A DNA stretch of 12,882 nt. Origin: CBDUUP01 sp965370435. Its GTDB lineage: Bacteria > Chloroflexota > Anaerolineae > Anaerolineales > UBA11579. Both the position numbers and the translations under genes were made by a program. Shown here piece after piece: positions 7,215 to 12,882 of this stretch; positions within the stretch are counted from its first letter, which is position 1, and each line of letters starts with the position of its first letter. Below the pieces are notes generated by a model. The model was not told the origin of the DNA. It did no database searches and saw nothing but the letters and a program-made list of their open reading frames with translations. The stretch covers positions 1-12,882 of the forward strand of contig CBDUUP010000097.1 of NCBI GenBank assembly GCA_965370435.1. Direction: 5' to 3'.

Positions 7215-7616
7215 TTATTTCTCCGTCGATTCTTCCTTTCCTCCCTCAGCCTTCTTGCTCTCCGCGATCTTCGAATCCAGCGCTCCCCAGATCCCGGCGG
7301 CCAGCTTGCTGCCCGGTTTGCGCCGCAAGTTCACCTGGAAATGGACCTTCTCGCCCATTCCCCTGCGGATCAACCAGCCTTGCTGCTTCAAAGTCTCCAG
7401 CGCCTCGTCGAATTCCGCCATTTTCATGCGGACGGCTTCGGGCATATCTTCCATGGCCTTTTTGAGGTCAGCGTGATCCATCGTCACCTGCCGCAGCATC
7501 AGCCGCATGATCATGCGCAAATTGGGCGGCAGGTCGGCGATATCTAAAGGCGAGATCCCCTCATCCCGCTTTTCGACTTCCAATTTCTTATGTAATCTAT
7601 CGAATACACCACTCAT
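7215..7616 (-). CDS. small winged-helix-like protein, paralogue of the 3339-3650 product
   Basis: A 133-residue soluble protein with a good Shine-Dalgarno sequence (GAGGAG) before ATG 7616. After a charged amphipathic N-terminus, residues 20-33 (G-I-S-P-L-D-I-A-D-L-P-P-N-L) and R-L-M-L-R-Q-V-T-M-D match the plus-strand paralogue. An extra loop of about ten residues (E-D-M-P-E-A-V-R) precedes the putative recognition helix E-F-D-E-A-L-E-T-L-K-Q-Q-G-W-L. A beta-wing-like V-H-F-Q-V-N-L-R-R-K follows. The last 25 or so residues are Lys/Glu/Ser-rich and probably disordered, absent from the paralogue. It is the last tight member of the minus-strand array, 14 bp after the zinc-protein gene. The role is unknown: a DNA-binding regulator or an adaptor. 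Confidence 0.75.
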   Translation of the reverse strand: MSGVFDRLHKKLEVEKRDEGISPLDIADLPPNLRMIMRLMLRQVTMDHADLKKAMEDMPEAVRMKMAEFDEALETLKQQGWLIRRGMGEKVHFQVNLRRKPGSKLAAGIWGALDSKIAESKKAEGGKEESTEK

Positions 7617-7630
7617 CGGTCGCTCCTCGC

Positions 7631-7843
7631 CTAATACAACTCAGGCATTTCGATCGGCTCAGGCTGGGGTTGGCATTCCCCGCACCAGATCACGTCCGCC
7701 ACCGCCAATCCTTTGGGTGTTGTCTCCCCGCCCAGGTACATCACGAGGAACGATGACATCGTGCTGGCGTGGTCTTTGCACACCGCCCGCCCGCAAAAGC
7801 TGCATACCGCTCGTCCGACTTCTTCGCAGAACCAACATATCAT
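7631..7843 (-). CDS. small Cys/His zinc-binding protein (B-box or treble-clef like)
   Basis: A 70-residue protein. The potential metal ligands are C3, C6, C14, C17, C22, H25, C54 and C57, arranged CxxC-CxxC-C-xx-H-CxxC, enough for two zinc ions in a cross-brace such as a B-box or related finger. The motif C-S-F-C-G-R-A-V-C-K-D-H is characteristic. The acidic, proline-rich end (Q-P-E-P-I-E-M-P-E-L-Y) may be a flexible docking tail. AGGAGA lies 8 bases before ATG 7843. It lies 23 bp after the MinD-like ATPase stop and 14 bp before the winged-helix gene, so it is probably co-translated with both. Such small fingers usually mediate protein-protein contact. I cannot assign a partner. Confidence 0.75.
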   Translation of the reverse strand: MICWFCEEVGRAVCSFCGRAVCKDHASTMSSFLVMYLGGETTPKGLAVADVIWCGECQPQPEPIEMPELY

Positions 7844-7866
7844 GGGATTGTCTCCTGGTTATGGCT

Positions 7867-8646
7867 TTATGTATTTTTCAGGACGTAATCGGCGATCTCT
7901 TTCAGATTTTTCGTCCACTTGTCATCCGGGAAGCGCAGGGAGAAGATGTCCTTGCTGCCCAGGTCAACCATCTCCTCGCTGAGCGGCAGCGCCCCCGCTA
8001 CCGGGGCGTCAAATTCGCCCGAGACCTGTTCCTTGATCTGGTTGAAATCATACTTGCTCAGCGCCTTATTGACCACCAAAGCTAGGTTGTAAACGTCCAG
8101 GCTACGGACGATATCAATGGTGACCGCAGTGCCCTGGAAGTCCTGTTGGTCGGGGCGCATGACGATGAGAGAAAAGTCGGAAAGCGCAATGGCTAGAACT
8201 GTGTTTTCGTGCAGTCCAGGATGCGTATCCAAGAAGAGATAATCTAACTCGAAATCGGTATAGAATTCCTTGAATCCCATATTCAATGTGGTGATGTCGT
8301 AGCCAGATTTAAGGATTTTGGTGATCTCGTCTCGGTTGATGCTGGATGGGATGAGATACAAATGCTTCCCGGCCAGCGCTTGGAAACCAGCCTCCTCGCT
8401 CTCCGATTCCCCGACCGAGTAAGCGATCTCCTTCATGGTTTTCTCGCCTCGCAGATAGTCATTCAAGGTATGCCCCATAGACTCCTCGTCTAATCCAAAG
8501 ATCACGTGGACGCCGGGCGATTGGATGTCGGTATCCACAATGCCTACACGGTGGCCTTGCATGGCTACCTGCGCGGCCACGTTGGCGGTGATGTTCGACT
8601 TGCCCGTGCCGCCTCGAAAGGAGTGGATGGAAATGATTTTAGTCAT
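7867..8646 (-). CDS. MinD/ParA-type (deviant Walker A) ATPase
   Basis: A 259-residue protein. The P-loop S-F-R-G-G-T-G-K-S is at residues 9-17. An Asp-rich A' motif (V-D-T-D-I-Q-S-P-G) is at 37-45, Walker B with D-T-H-P-G (Y-L-F-L-D) at about 136-144, and V-V-N-K at about 191-194 for base recognition. All are typical of the SIMIBI MinD/ParA class, whose members dimerise on ATP to position cargo on membrane or nucleoid. The signature lysine of x-K-G-G-x-G-K-[ST] is Arg11 here, which may alter trans-activation of hydrolysis. The C-terminal W-T-K-N-L-K-E-I-A-D-Y-V-L-K could be an amphipathic membrane-targeting helix, though this is weak. The start at 8646 is set by GGAGG 7 bases upstream. The 38-residue extension to 8760 overlaps the preceding gene and is rejected. 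It lies 37 bp after the PrsW gene and 23 bp before the zinc-protein gene. Confidence 0.88.
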   Translation of the reverse strand: MTKIISIHSFRGGTGKSNITANVAAQVAMQGHRVGIVDTDIQSPGVHVIFGLDEESMGHTLNDYLRGEKTMKEIAYSVGESESEEAGFQALAGKHLYLIPSSINRDEITKILKSGYDITTLNMGFKEFYTDFELDYLFLDTHPGLHENTVLAIALSDFSLIVMRPDQQDFQGTAVTIDIVRSLDVYNLALVVNKALSKYDFNQIKEQVSGEFDAPVAGALPLSEEMVDLGSKDIFSLRFPDDKWTKNLKEIADYVLKNT

Positions 8647-8653
8647 CTTTGAT

Positions 8654-8658
8654 CCTCC
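8654..8658 (-). promoter_or_regulatory. Shine-Dalgarno GGAGG of the MinD-like gene
   Basis: CCTCC on plus reads GGAGG on minus, seven bases before ATG 8646. It decides the start against the longer in-frame ORF reaching 8760. Confidence 0.8.
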
Positions 8659-8683
8659 AGGTTGAAGTGTATAAAATAGGATG

Positions 8684-9853
8684 TCATTCGCTTGCTTCCG
8701 GGTCAGAGCCGGTCTTGGCGTCCGGCTTGATATTGTCAAATACGGATTTGCGGGGCGCATCGGCCTCGGCGGTGCGTTTCTTCAGGTCGCCAAACACGTC
8801 CATCCCTCCTGAGGCGGGCCGGGCTTCGATTTTTTTCTGGATGGCGGTCTCCAGGCTGTTCCACAAGGGGCTGCCGTCTTCGGGGAAGATGTTGCGCAGG
8901 TACAGCATCGCCCAGCTTCCCACGCTCTTTCGGGCAGCTTCCATCTCCACCCGCAGGTCGCCCATCTGGTTTTCCACACTGGTCTTCATCTTCTCATCGG
9001 TCAATTTGTCCAGGGTCTTGCGCAAGATTCCCAGCTTGGCCTGGATGACCAGGAATTTCTCGATATCTTCCGCCTTCTCCTCACCGAAGATTTCCGCCAG
9101 AGGCTCCAGCACCTCCTCCAGGTCTTCCATCCGTGTGACCACCTTGACCTCTTGGCTGCTGACCCGGTCGGCCATCCCCAGCTTCTCTTCTATCCAGGCT
9201 TTTTCCTCCGCCAGTCCGCGCCGTATCGCTAACGTGATGACGCCCACCCCGCCGAACCCCAGGCCGATGGCGGTCAGCAGCAGTGCGCTTCCCCCCATAT
9301 CGCTGGCGACGTTGTTGAAGGTGACGTGCAAGGCCATGCCAACCAGCAGCCCGCCGATCAGCAAGAGGATTTTTCCCAAGATGCGTTGGAAGCGAGACAG
9401 CCCCAGCGCAATCCCCACCATGCCGCTGGCCGCGGCGTGGATCAAATTAGTAGAAAGCACCCGGCTGAGCGCCAGCATCATGGCCGCGTCAGAACTCAGC
9501 ACGTACTGATAATTTTCAATCACCGCGAACCCAATACCCGCCGCGAAGCCGTAGATTGCTCCGTCCACAAAATAGGTGAAGTCCCGTTTCCGCACCAGAT
9601 AGATGAGGATCAACGCCTTGAGAATTTCCTCCGCGATGGGCGCCCAGAACCGCACCACATTATCCCATGTGGCCAACCCTAGGTCGCTGATCGCAGTGTT
9701 TACGTAATATGCCAACCCATATGCTGCCAACCCCCAGAAGAAACAATACAAAACGTATGAGAACGAGCCAGTCTTATACAGGTTCTTGGAATAGATTGAA
9801 TAGAGAAAAAGAAGCGGGATAAGCGTCGCGATGCTTAGGGCTACGATATTCAT
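8684..9853 (-). CDS. PrsW-type intramembrane metalloprotease with long cytosolic C-terminus
   Basis: A 389-residue protein. Residues 1-212 are a multi-helix membrane domain. PrsW hallmarks are present: A-P-I-A-E-E-I-L-K (Glu75, Glu76, Lys79), G-F-A-A-G-I-G-F-A-V-I-E-N (Glu113, Asn114), His139 in S-T-N-L-I-H-A-A, and His176 in G-M-A-L-H-V-T-F-N. These match the conserved metal and catalytic residues of the family, which cuts membrane-embedded anti-sigma factors in Bacillus and is fused to varied domains elsewhere. Residues 213-389 form an additional cytosolic part rich in Glu and Lys, helical (about 215-310), then a low-complexity end. ATG 9853 is chosen. The ORF can extend to a TTG at 9871, but that lies inside a promoter-like sequence. 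It precedes the MinD-like gene by 37 bp. The substrate is unknown; the neighbouring Cache receptors are candidates. Confidence 0.85.
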   Translation of the reverse strand: MNIVALSIATLIPLLFLYSIYSKNLYKTGSFSYVLYCFFWGLAAYGLAYYVNTAISDLGLATWDNVVRFWAPIAEEILKALILIYLVRKRDFTYFVDGAIYGFAAGIGFAVIENYQYVLSSDAAMMLALSRVLSTNLIHAAASGMVGIALGLSRFQRILGKILLLIGGLLVGMALHVTFNNVASDMGGSALLLTAIGLGFGGVGVITLAIRRGLAEEKAWIEEKLGMADRVSSQEVKVVTRMEDLEEVLEPLAEIFGEEKAEDIEKFLVIQAKLGILRKTLDKLTDEKMKTSVENQMGDLRVEMEAARKSVGSWAMLYLRNIFPEDGSPLWNSLETAIQKKIEARPASGGMDVFGDLKKRTAEADAPRKSVFDNIKPDAKTGSDPEASE

Positions 9854-9859
9854 GATCTT

Positions 9860-9888
9860 ATAGTACTCCAAATTTAGCCCAAAATCAA
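9860..9888 (-). promoter_or_regulatory. possible promoter giving a leaderless PrsW transcript
   Basis: On the minus strand TTGATT (9888-9883) and TACTAT (9865-9860) are separated by exactly 17 bases. The -10 keeps the most important T, A and final T. Transcription expected about 7 bases downstream would begin at the A of ATG 9853, so the mRNA may have no leader, in keeping with the absence of a well-placed Shine-Dalgarno sequence (GGAG is 12 bases away). Confidence 0.4.
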
Positions 9889-9925
9889 CCTTATTCGGTA
9901 ACCAATCAGGGCTTTCTAAAATTCG

Positions 9926-9950
9926 CTCGGAATTAATTTGTCATTCCGAG
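9926..9950. repeat. inverted repeat between the cyclic-nucleotide-binding and PrsW genes
   Basis: CTCGGAAT (9926-9933) and ATTCCGAG (9943-9950) form a perfect 8-bp stem with a 9-base loop. The second arm continues into sequence resembling the widespread intergenic element TCATTCCGAG...CGAGGAATCTC (9941-9977). Only a weak AATTTT follows on the minus strand, so this is at best a leaky terminator. The gap 9872-10110 holds no gene. Confidence 0.5.
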
Positions 9951-10090
9951 AAGGGCAGCTTCACCGCCCGACGAGGAATCTCTATGACCATCGCCTAACA
10001 AGACACACCAAAAGACCGCAGCGCAATTGCGTTTTGGCGAACCGCAAACGTGAACCGCATAATCAAACCAGCTACTCCTCTGCAACCTCT

Positions 10091-10111
10091 AATCTGCAAT
10101 CTGCAATCCGC
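10091..10111. repeat. three tandem heptamers next to the stop of the cyclic-nucleotide-binding gene
   Basis: AATCTGC, AATCTGC and AATCCGC occur back to back, ending at the stop codon of the minus-strand gene. Function unknown, probably replication slippage. Confidence 0.6.
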
Positions 10112-10818
10112 TACTCATCCCTCAACCCCTTCAACTTATCCTTCAACCCCTTGTAATAATCACTCTCCATGATCTCCGCCACATCCTGCTTGCGCTTGTT
10201 CTGGTCGATCTTGATCCGCAGCATCTTCACTTCCTCGCGCAGCGCCTCTTCCCGCTCTTTCACTTCCGTCGCCATCTTTGCGAACTCTGCGGCCAGGGAA
10301 GCCAGGGTTTGGTCTTCGAATTCCGACTCGTCTATTTTGGTGGCCTCATAATCGCCCTGCGCCATTTTCTGCACCCAATTGCTGACCTGTCCCAGGAAGT
10401 CGGTCGTGTACCGGATGCGGTCGTTCAACCCTCCCATCACCGAGGTCACCATCTGGAAATTTTCGGCCAACAATTCCTGGAAATCCGTGCCGCTCAAAGT
10501 CATAATGGTGGTGGCTTCTTCCGCCCTCGCGCTCAGGGAGCGAGGCTTTTGGTCAATTAGAGCCATTTCTCCCAACATTTCTCCCGCTTGAAAGATCCGT
10601 ATTGCTTGCCCCTCAGCCGGAGCGTCCTCGGTGGGGGAGTAGATGGCAACCTTGCCCTCCTTGACGATGATGAGTTCATCGCCCGGATCGCCCAGATTGA
10701 AGAGGATCTCGCCCTCGGCCAGTTCCCGCGTTTTGATGGCCGCGGCGACTTCCTCCAGGGCTTCGTCGGGGAGCTGGCTGAACATGGTGATCTCACGAAT
10801 AGGGATCTCTGTCGTCAT
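10111..10818 (-). CDS. cyclic-nucleotide-binding protein with soluble HAMP-like segment and the shared tail
   Basis: A 235-residue protein with AAGGAG 7 bases before ATG 10818. The CNB (CAP_ED) domain spans about 10-120: E-G-E-I-L-F-N-L-G-D-P-G-D-E-L-I, then the phosphate-binding cassette with G-E-M-A-L (Glu84) and P-R-S (Arg93), residues that contact ribose and phosphate in cAMP/cGMP sites. No Crp-type helix-turn-helix follows, so it is not a Crp/Fnr transcription factor. Instead residues 147-192 (W-V-Q-K-M-A-Q-G-D-Y-E ... T-L-A-S-L-A-A-E-F-A-K-M) look like a HAMP unit without membrane helices. Residues 193-235 are the common tail (L-R-E-E-V ... E-I-M-E-S-D-Y-Y). It probably turns cyclic-nucleotide level into the same tail-borne signal as the two receptors. 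It begins 33 bp after the ATPase gene, implying co-transcription. Confidence 0.88.
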   Translation of the reverse strand: MTTEIPIREITMFSQLPDEALEEVAAAIKTRELAEGEILFNLGDPGDELIIVKEGKVAIYSPTEDAPAEGQAIRIFQAGEMLGEMALIDQKPRSLSARAEEATTIMTLSGTDFQELLAENFQMVTSVMGGLNDRIRYTTDFLGQVSNWVQKMAQGDYEATKIDESEFEDQTLASLAAEFAKMATEVKEREEALREEVKMLRIKIDQNKRKQDVAEIMESDYYKGLKDKLKGLRDE

Positions 10819-10851
10819 CTTTTTCTCCTTGTTGCGTATAGCCGAATATCT

Positions 10852-12882
10852 CTATAGGAGGAACAGCAGCGATATACGGAAGGCGTCGTCGTATTGCTGC
10901 CACTTCCAGGTCGGAAGCGCAGCCGATTTCTTGCCTTTCACGATTTTGATCGCCTTGAGGATGGTCGCCCGGTTATCGGCTCGGATGGATGGGGCGCAAT
11001 CCTCCAGCCGTTCCAGCGTATCGTCGAGCGCGGCCAGAGCCGCCTTCTTGTCTCCATCTCTGCGATGGAGTTCAGCCATCCGGTAGCTCGATAGGGCCAT
11101 CCCGCAGGTCTCCTGGGCTTCGTTTTCCCACAATTCAGCGGTCCGTTCATAGTGTTTACGGGCCGCTTTTTCGTCGCCCGCCTCCAGGGATCGGTCGCCC
11201 AGCCGGATCGCCGCCAACGCCGCGCCTACCGGTTTATCCAGGATGAGGTAAGTCTCACTGGCCGTCTCCCATTGCCCGGAAAATTCACTTAGAATTGTCT
11301 CGATCCCCGCCCGCCAGGGATTCAGGCTCTCCGGTATGGCCTCCATCCCTTTGGCGATCCACGCTTCCGCATCGTCCTTGCCCTCCCGCCAATGAAGCCA
11401 GGCCAACGTAGCGGTAACCGCCAAATTGCGGTCCGTTTTTTCCTCCGTGGGGAGGTCTTGCAGGATTGCTATAGCCTGGGCTGCCTTCCCCAGGAAAGTC
11501 AACGCCAATGCCAGCTTGTTCCCGATGACGGCCTTTTCCTCATCGGAGGTTTTTTCCTCCGCGGAGGCCTTCTCCGGCAGGCTGGCCTGAGCCGCCTCGT
11601 AAGCCGTCATCGAGGCGGTGTATTCTTGGGTCTGCAAGGCCATATCGCCCGCGCTCATGTAAGCCAGCGATTTCAACGCCTGAGCCTTCTTGTTCAAGTC
11701 CTGGGCGGGGATCTTCTCCAGGTCGGCGGCCGCGTTTTGATAATTGTCCGACGCCTTTGAGAGCGCGCCCTGCTCTCGCGCCAGGTCTCCCGCCCGGATC
11801 AGGTTCTGGGCCGCGGACAGCCATTCTTTGGCCCGTTCATAATGTCCGGCGATGATCTCGGCTTGTTGGGTTTCGTCATCCCCCGGACTCGACCCCAGGA
11901 AAGCGGCGATCTTGGCCTGCGCCTTGCGCCGCCGGTCCACCGGCTTGCCCAGATATTGGGCGAACGCAGTGTGCAGATCGCGCCGCCGGTGGAAGGGCAA
12001 ACTGTTGTAAAGAATGTCCCGCACCAGAGTTTGGTGGTATGCATACCGCGAGTTGGCCCCCGCTTCGGTCAAGGCGATCAAGCCCATGTCGTCCAATTTA
12101 CGGAGGTGGCCGCTCAAGGTGACCGGGTCCATCGAGTCGGGCATCAGCGCCTGGATCTCTCCGATCCTGAACTCATTGCCGATAACCGAGGCCACTTTAG
12201 CGATCTCCTTCTGGCTTTCCGGCAAGGTCTCCAGGCTGCTGAGCACCAATTCCTGGAGGATGTCGGAGGAGCGCAGCACTTTCTTCAAGTCCCCCGGGCT
12301 GATCTGCCGGGTGCGCCGCAGCCATTGGGTGATCTCCCGGATGAAGAGCGGGTTGCCCTGGCTCTGCTCGTGGATGAACTCGGCCAGGTCATGCACCAGA
12401 TAATGCGACACCAGGTCTCTCGTGCCCGGCAGGTCCATAGACCCCAGAGTGAGGGTTTGTCCGACTTTGCTATCGCCTTTCCCTTCCCCCCGCTTCACCA
12501 GCAAGACAAAGAGCGGTACGTCTTTACATCGCTCCATCAGGTATTCCAATAAATCCCTGGAGGCCGCGTTCATCCACTGGGCGTCCTCAAAATAGACGAT
12601 CACCGGAGATTCGGTGAGCAGTTGGTTGAACAGCTTCTCCACCGCGCCGAACACCCGATCGCGTTCCTGGCCGGTGAGTTCGGTGGAGAGCGTCTGCCAT
12701 ATCTCTCCGCTTTCGGAGGATTGCTGGTCGTCGAGCCGCTGCATGAAATCCAGGCTGCTGCCTCTGCGGAAAGACCCGGTGGATTTCACCAGTTTGGTTA
12801 GCTCTCCGTCGTCTTCTTCCTCCTCCGTTTCATCTTCGATTTTGACGGCTGGTTCCGACGTTGAGGTACGTTTCAAGCCCAT
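10852..12882 (-). CDS. AAA/STAND-like ATPase with C-terminal TPR region (5' truncated by window edge)
   Basis: 676 residues are visible. No Walker A is present, but Walker B (V-I-V-Y-F-E-D-A-Q-W, about 94-103) and the downstream G-N-P-L-F-I-R-E-I (about 177) and A-S-V-I-G-N-E-F motifs are those of AAA_16/STAND ATPases. Y-H-Q-T-L-V-R-D-I-L-Y with R-R-R-D-L-H fits the winged-helix end of the NTPase module. About 340-660 are Ala/Leu-rich helical repeats of TPR type. The P-loop must lie beyond base 12882, so the ATG at the window edge is almost surely internal. The first 60 residues form an acidic, Ser-rich linker. In many bacteria this ATPase-TPR arrangement follows a class III adenylate/guanylate cyclase or kinase domain. 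That would supply the ligand for the next gene, but the domain is not visible here. It is the most upstream visible gene of the minus-strand array. Confidence 0.85.
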   Translation of the reverse strand: MGLKRTSTSEPAVKIEDETEEEEDDGELTKLVKSTGSFRRGSSLDFMQRLDDQQSSESGEIWQTLSTELTGQERDRVFGAVEKLFNQLLTESPVIVYFEDAQWMNAASRDLLEYLMERCKDVPLFVLLVKRGEGKGDSKVGQTLTLGSMDLPGTRDLVSHYLVHDLAEFIHEQSQGNPLFIREITQWLRRTRQISPGDLKKVLRSSDILQELVLSSLETLPESQKEIAKVASVIGNEFRIGEIQALMPDSMDPVTLSGHLRKLDDMGLIALTEAGANSRYAYHQTLVRDILYNSLPFHRRRDLHTAFAQYLGKPVDRRRKAQAKIAAFLGSSPGDDETQQAEIIAGHYERAKEWLSAAQNLIRAGDLAREQGALSKASDNYQNAAADLEKIPAQDLNKKAQALKSLAYMSAGDMALQTQEYTASMTAYEAAQASLPEKASAEEKTSDEEKAVIGNKLALALTFLGKAAQAIAILQDLPTEEKTDRNLAVTATLAWLHWREGKDDAEAWIAKGMEAIPESLNPWRAGIETILSEFSGQWETASETYLILDKPVGAALAAIRLGDRSLEAGDEKAARKHYERTAELWENEAQETCGMALSSYRMAELHRRDGDKKAALAALDDTLERLEDCAPSIRADNRATILKAIKIVKGKKSAALPTWKWQQYDDAFRISLLFLL

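Noticed and set aside
7507..8085. 192-codon open frame on the plus strand
   Set aside because: It is antisense to three well-supported tightly spaced genes and has a non-protein-like composition.
8647..8760. 38-residue N-terminal extension of the MinD-like ATPase
   Set aside because: It overlaps the PrsW 3' end and precedes the strong GGAGG; the P-loop normally lies near the N-terminus.
11546..11567. GGAGG-T6-CCTCC hairpin and CCTCCGCGGAGG palindrome
   Set aside because: They lie within well-supported coding sequence, with no loop or T-tract arrangement suited to a terminator on either strand.
11842..12552. 236-codon open frame on the plus strand
   Set aside because: It is antisense to the ATPase gene, whose protein shows clear family motifs; no domain or Shine-Dalgarno support.
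12880..12882. ATG at the window edge as the true ATPase start
   Set aside because: A P-loop ATPase must have Walker A before the Walker B seen at about residue 94, and none is present downstream of this ATG.

Overview
The window looks like chromosomal DNA of an uncultured or filamentous Chloroflexota (Anaerolineae-like) bacterium. This is an inference from gene style: Cache/HAMP receptors, AAA-TPR ATPases, a PrsW protease, RHS debris, moderate-to-high GC coding DNA and AT-rich junctions. No marker gene (rRNA, tRNA) is present to prove it. No CRISPR array, tRNA or rRNA was recognised.

Layout. (1) Positions 1-2074, plus strand: the 3' part of a lysine-2,3-aminomutase-like radical SAM enzyme, then 4 bp later an ATP-grasp ligase of the D-Ala-D-Ala ligase superfamily. 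Both show changes at substrate-contacting positions and probably form a small beta-amino-acid or peptide-ligation operon. (2) Positions 2196-5807, plus strand: a tight three-gene cassette of a Cache-HAMP membrane receptor, a small winged-helix-like protein, and a Cache-HAMP-GAF membrane receptor. (3) Positions 5808-7112: a junction with degenerate short repeats, a decayed RHS/YD-repeat C-terminus and an AT-rich gene for a membrane-anchored protein of unknown function. (4) Positions 7215-12882, minus strand: an array read from right to left. It encodes a truncated AAA/TPR STAND-like ATPase, a cyclic-nucleotide-binding protein, a PrsW-type intramembrane protease with a long cytosolic tail, a MinD/ParA-type ATPase, a small zinc-binding protein and a second winged-helix-like protein. 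A clear intrinsic terminator for this minus-strand transcription lies inside the last codons of the convergent plus-strand receptor gene.

Main observation. The two convergent arms share two independent protein families. First, both receptors and the cyclic-nucleotide-binding protein end in the same roughly 43-44-residue tail, alignable without gaps, with a conserved E-I-x-E-[ST]-D-[FY]-[FY] core. None of the three has an enzymatic output domain. Second, the small winged-helix-like proteins of the two arms are paralogues (G-[VI]-S-P-x-D-[VI]-x-x-L-P core). The cyclic-nucleotide-binding protein also carries a soluble HAMP-like segment just before its tail, closely resembling that of the first receptor. 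The simplest reading is one signalling system: several sensors (extracellular ligand, GAF ligand, cyclic nucleotide) feed a common docking tail. The winged-helix proteins, the MinD-like ATPase, the zinc protein and the PrsW protease are candidate partners or effectors. I do not recognise this as a described system. The connection between parts is inferred from shared domains and gene order.
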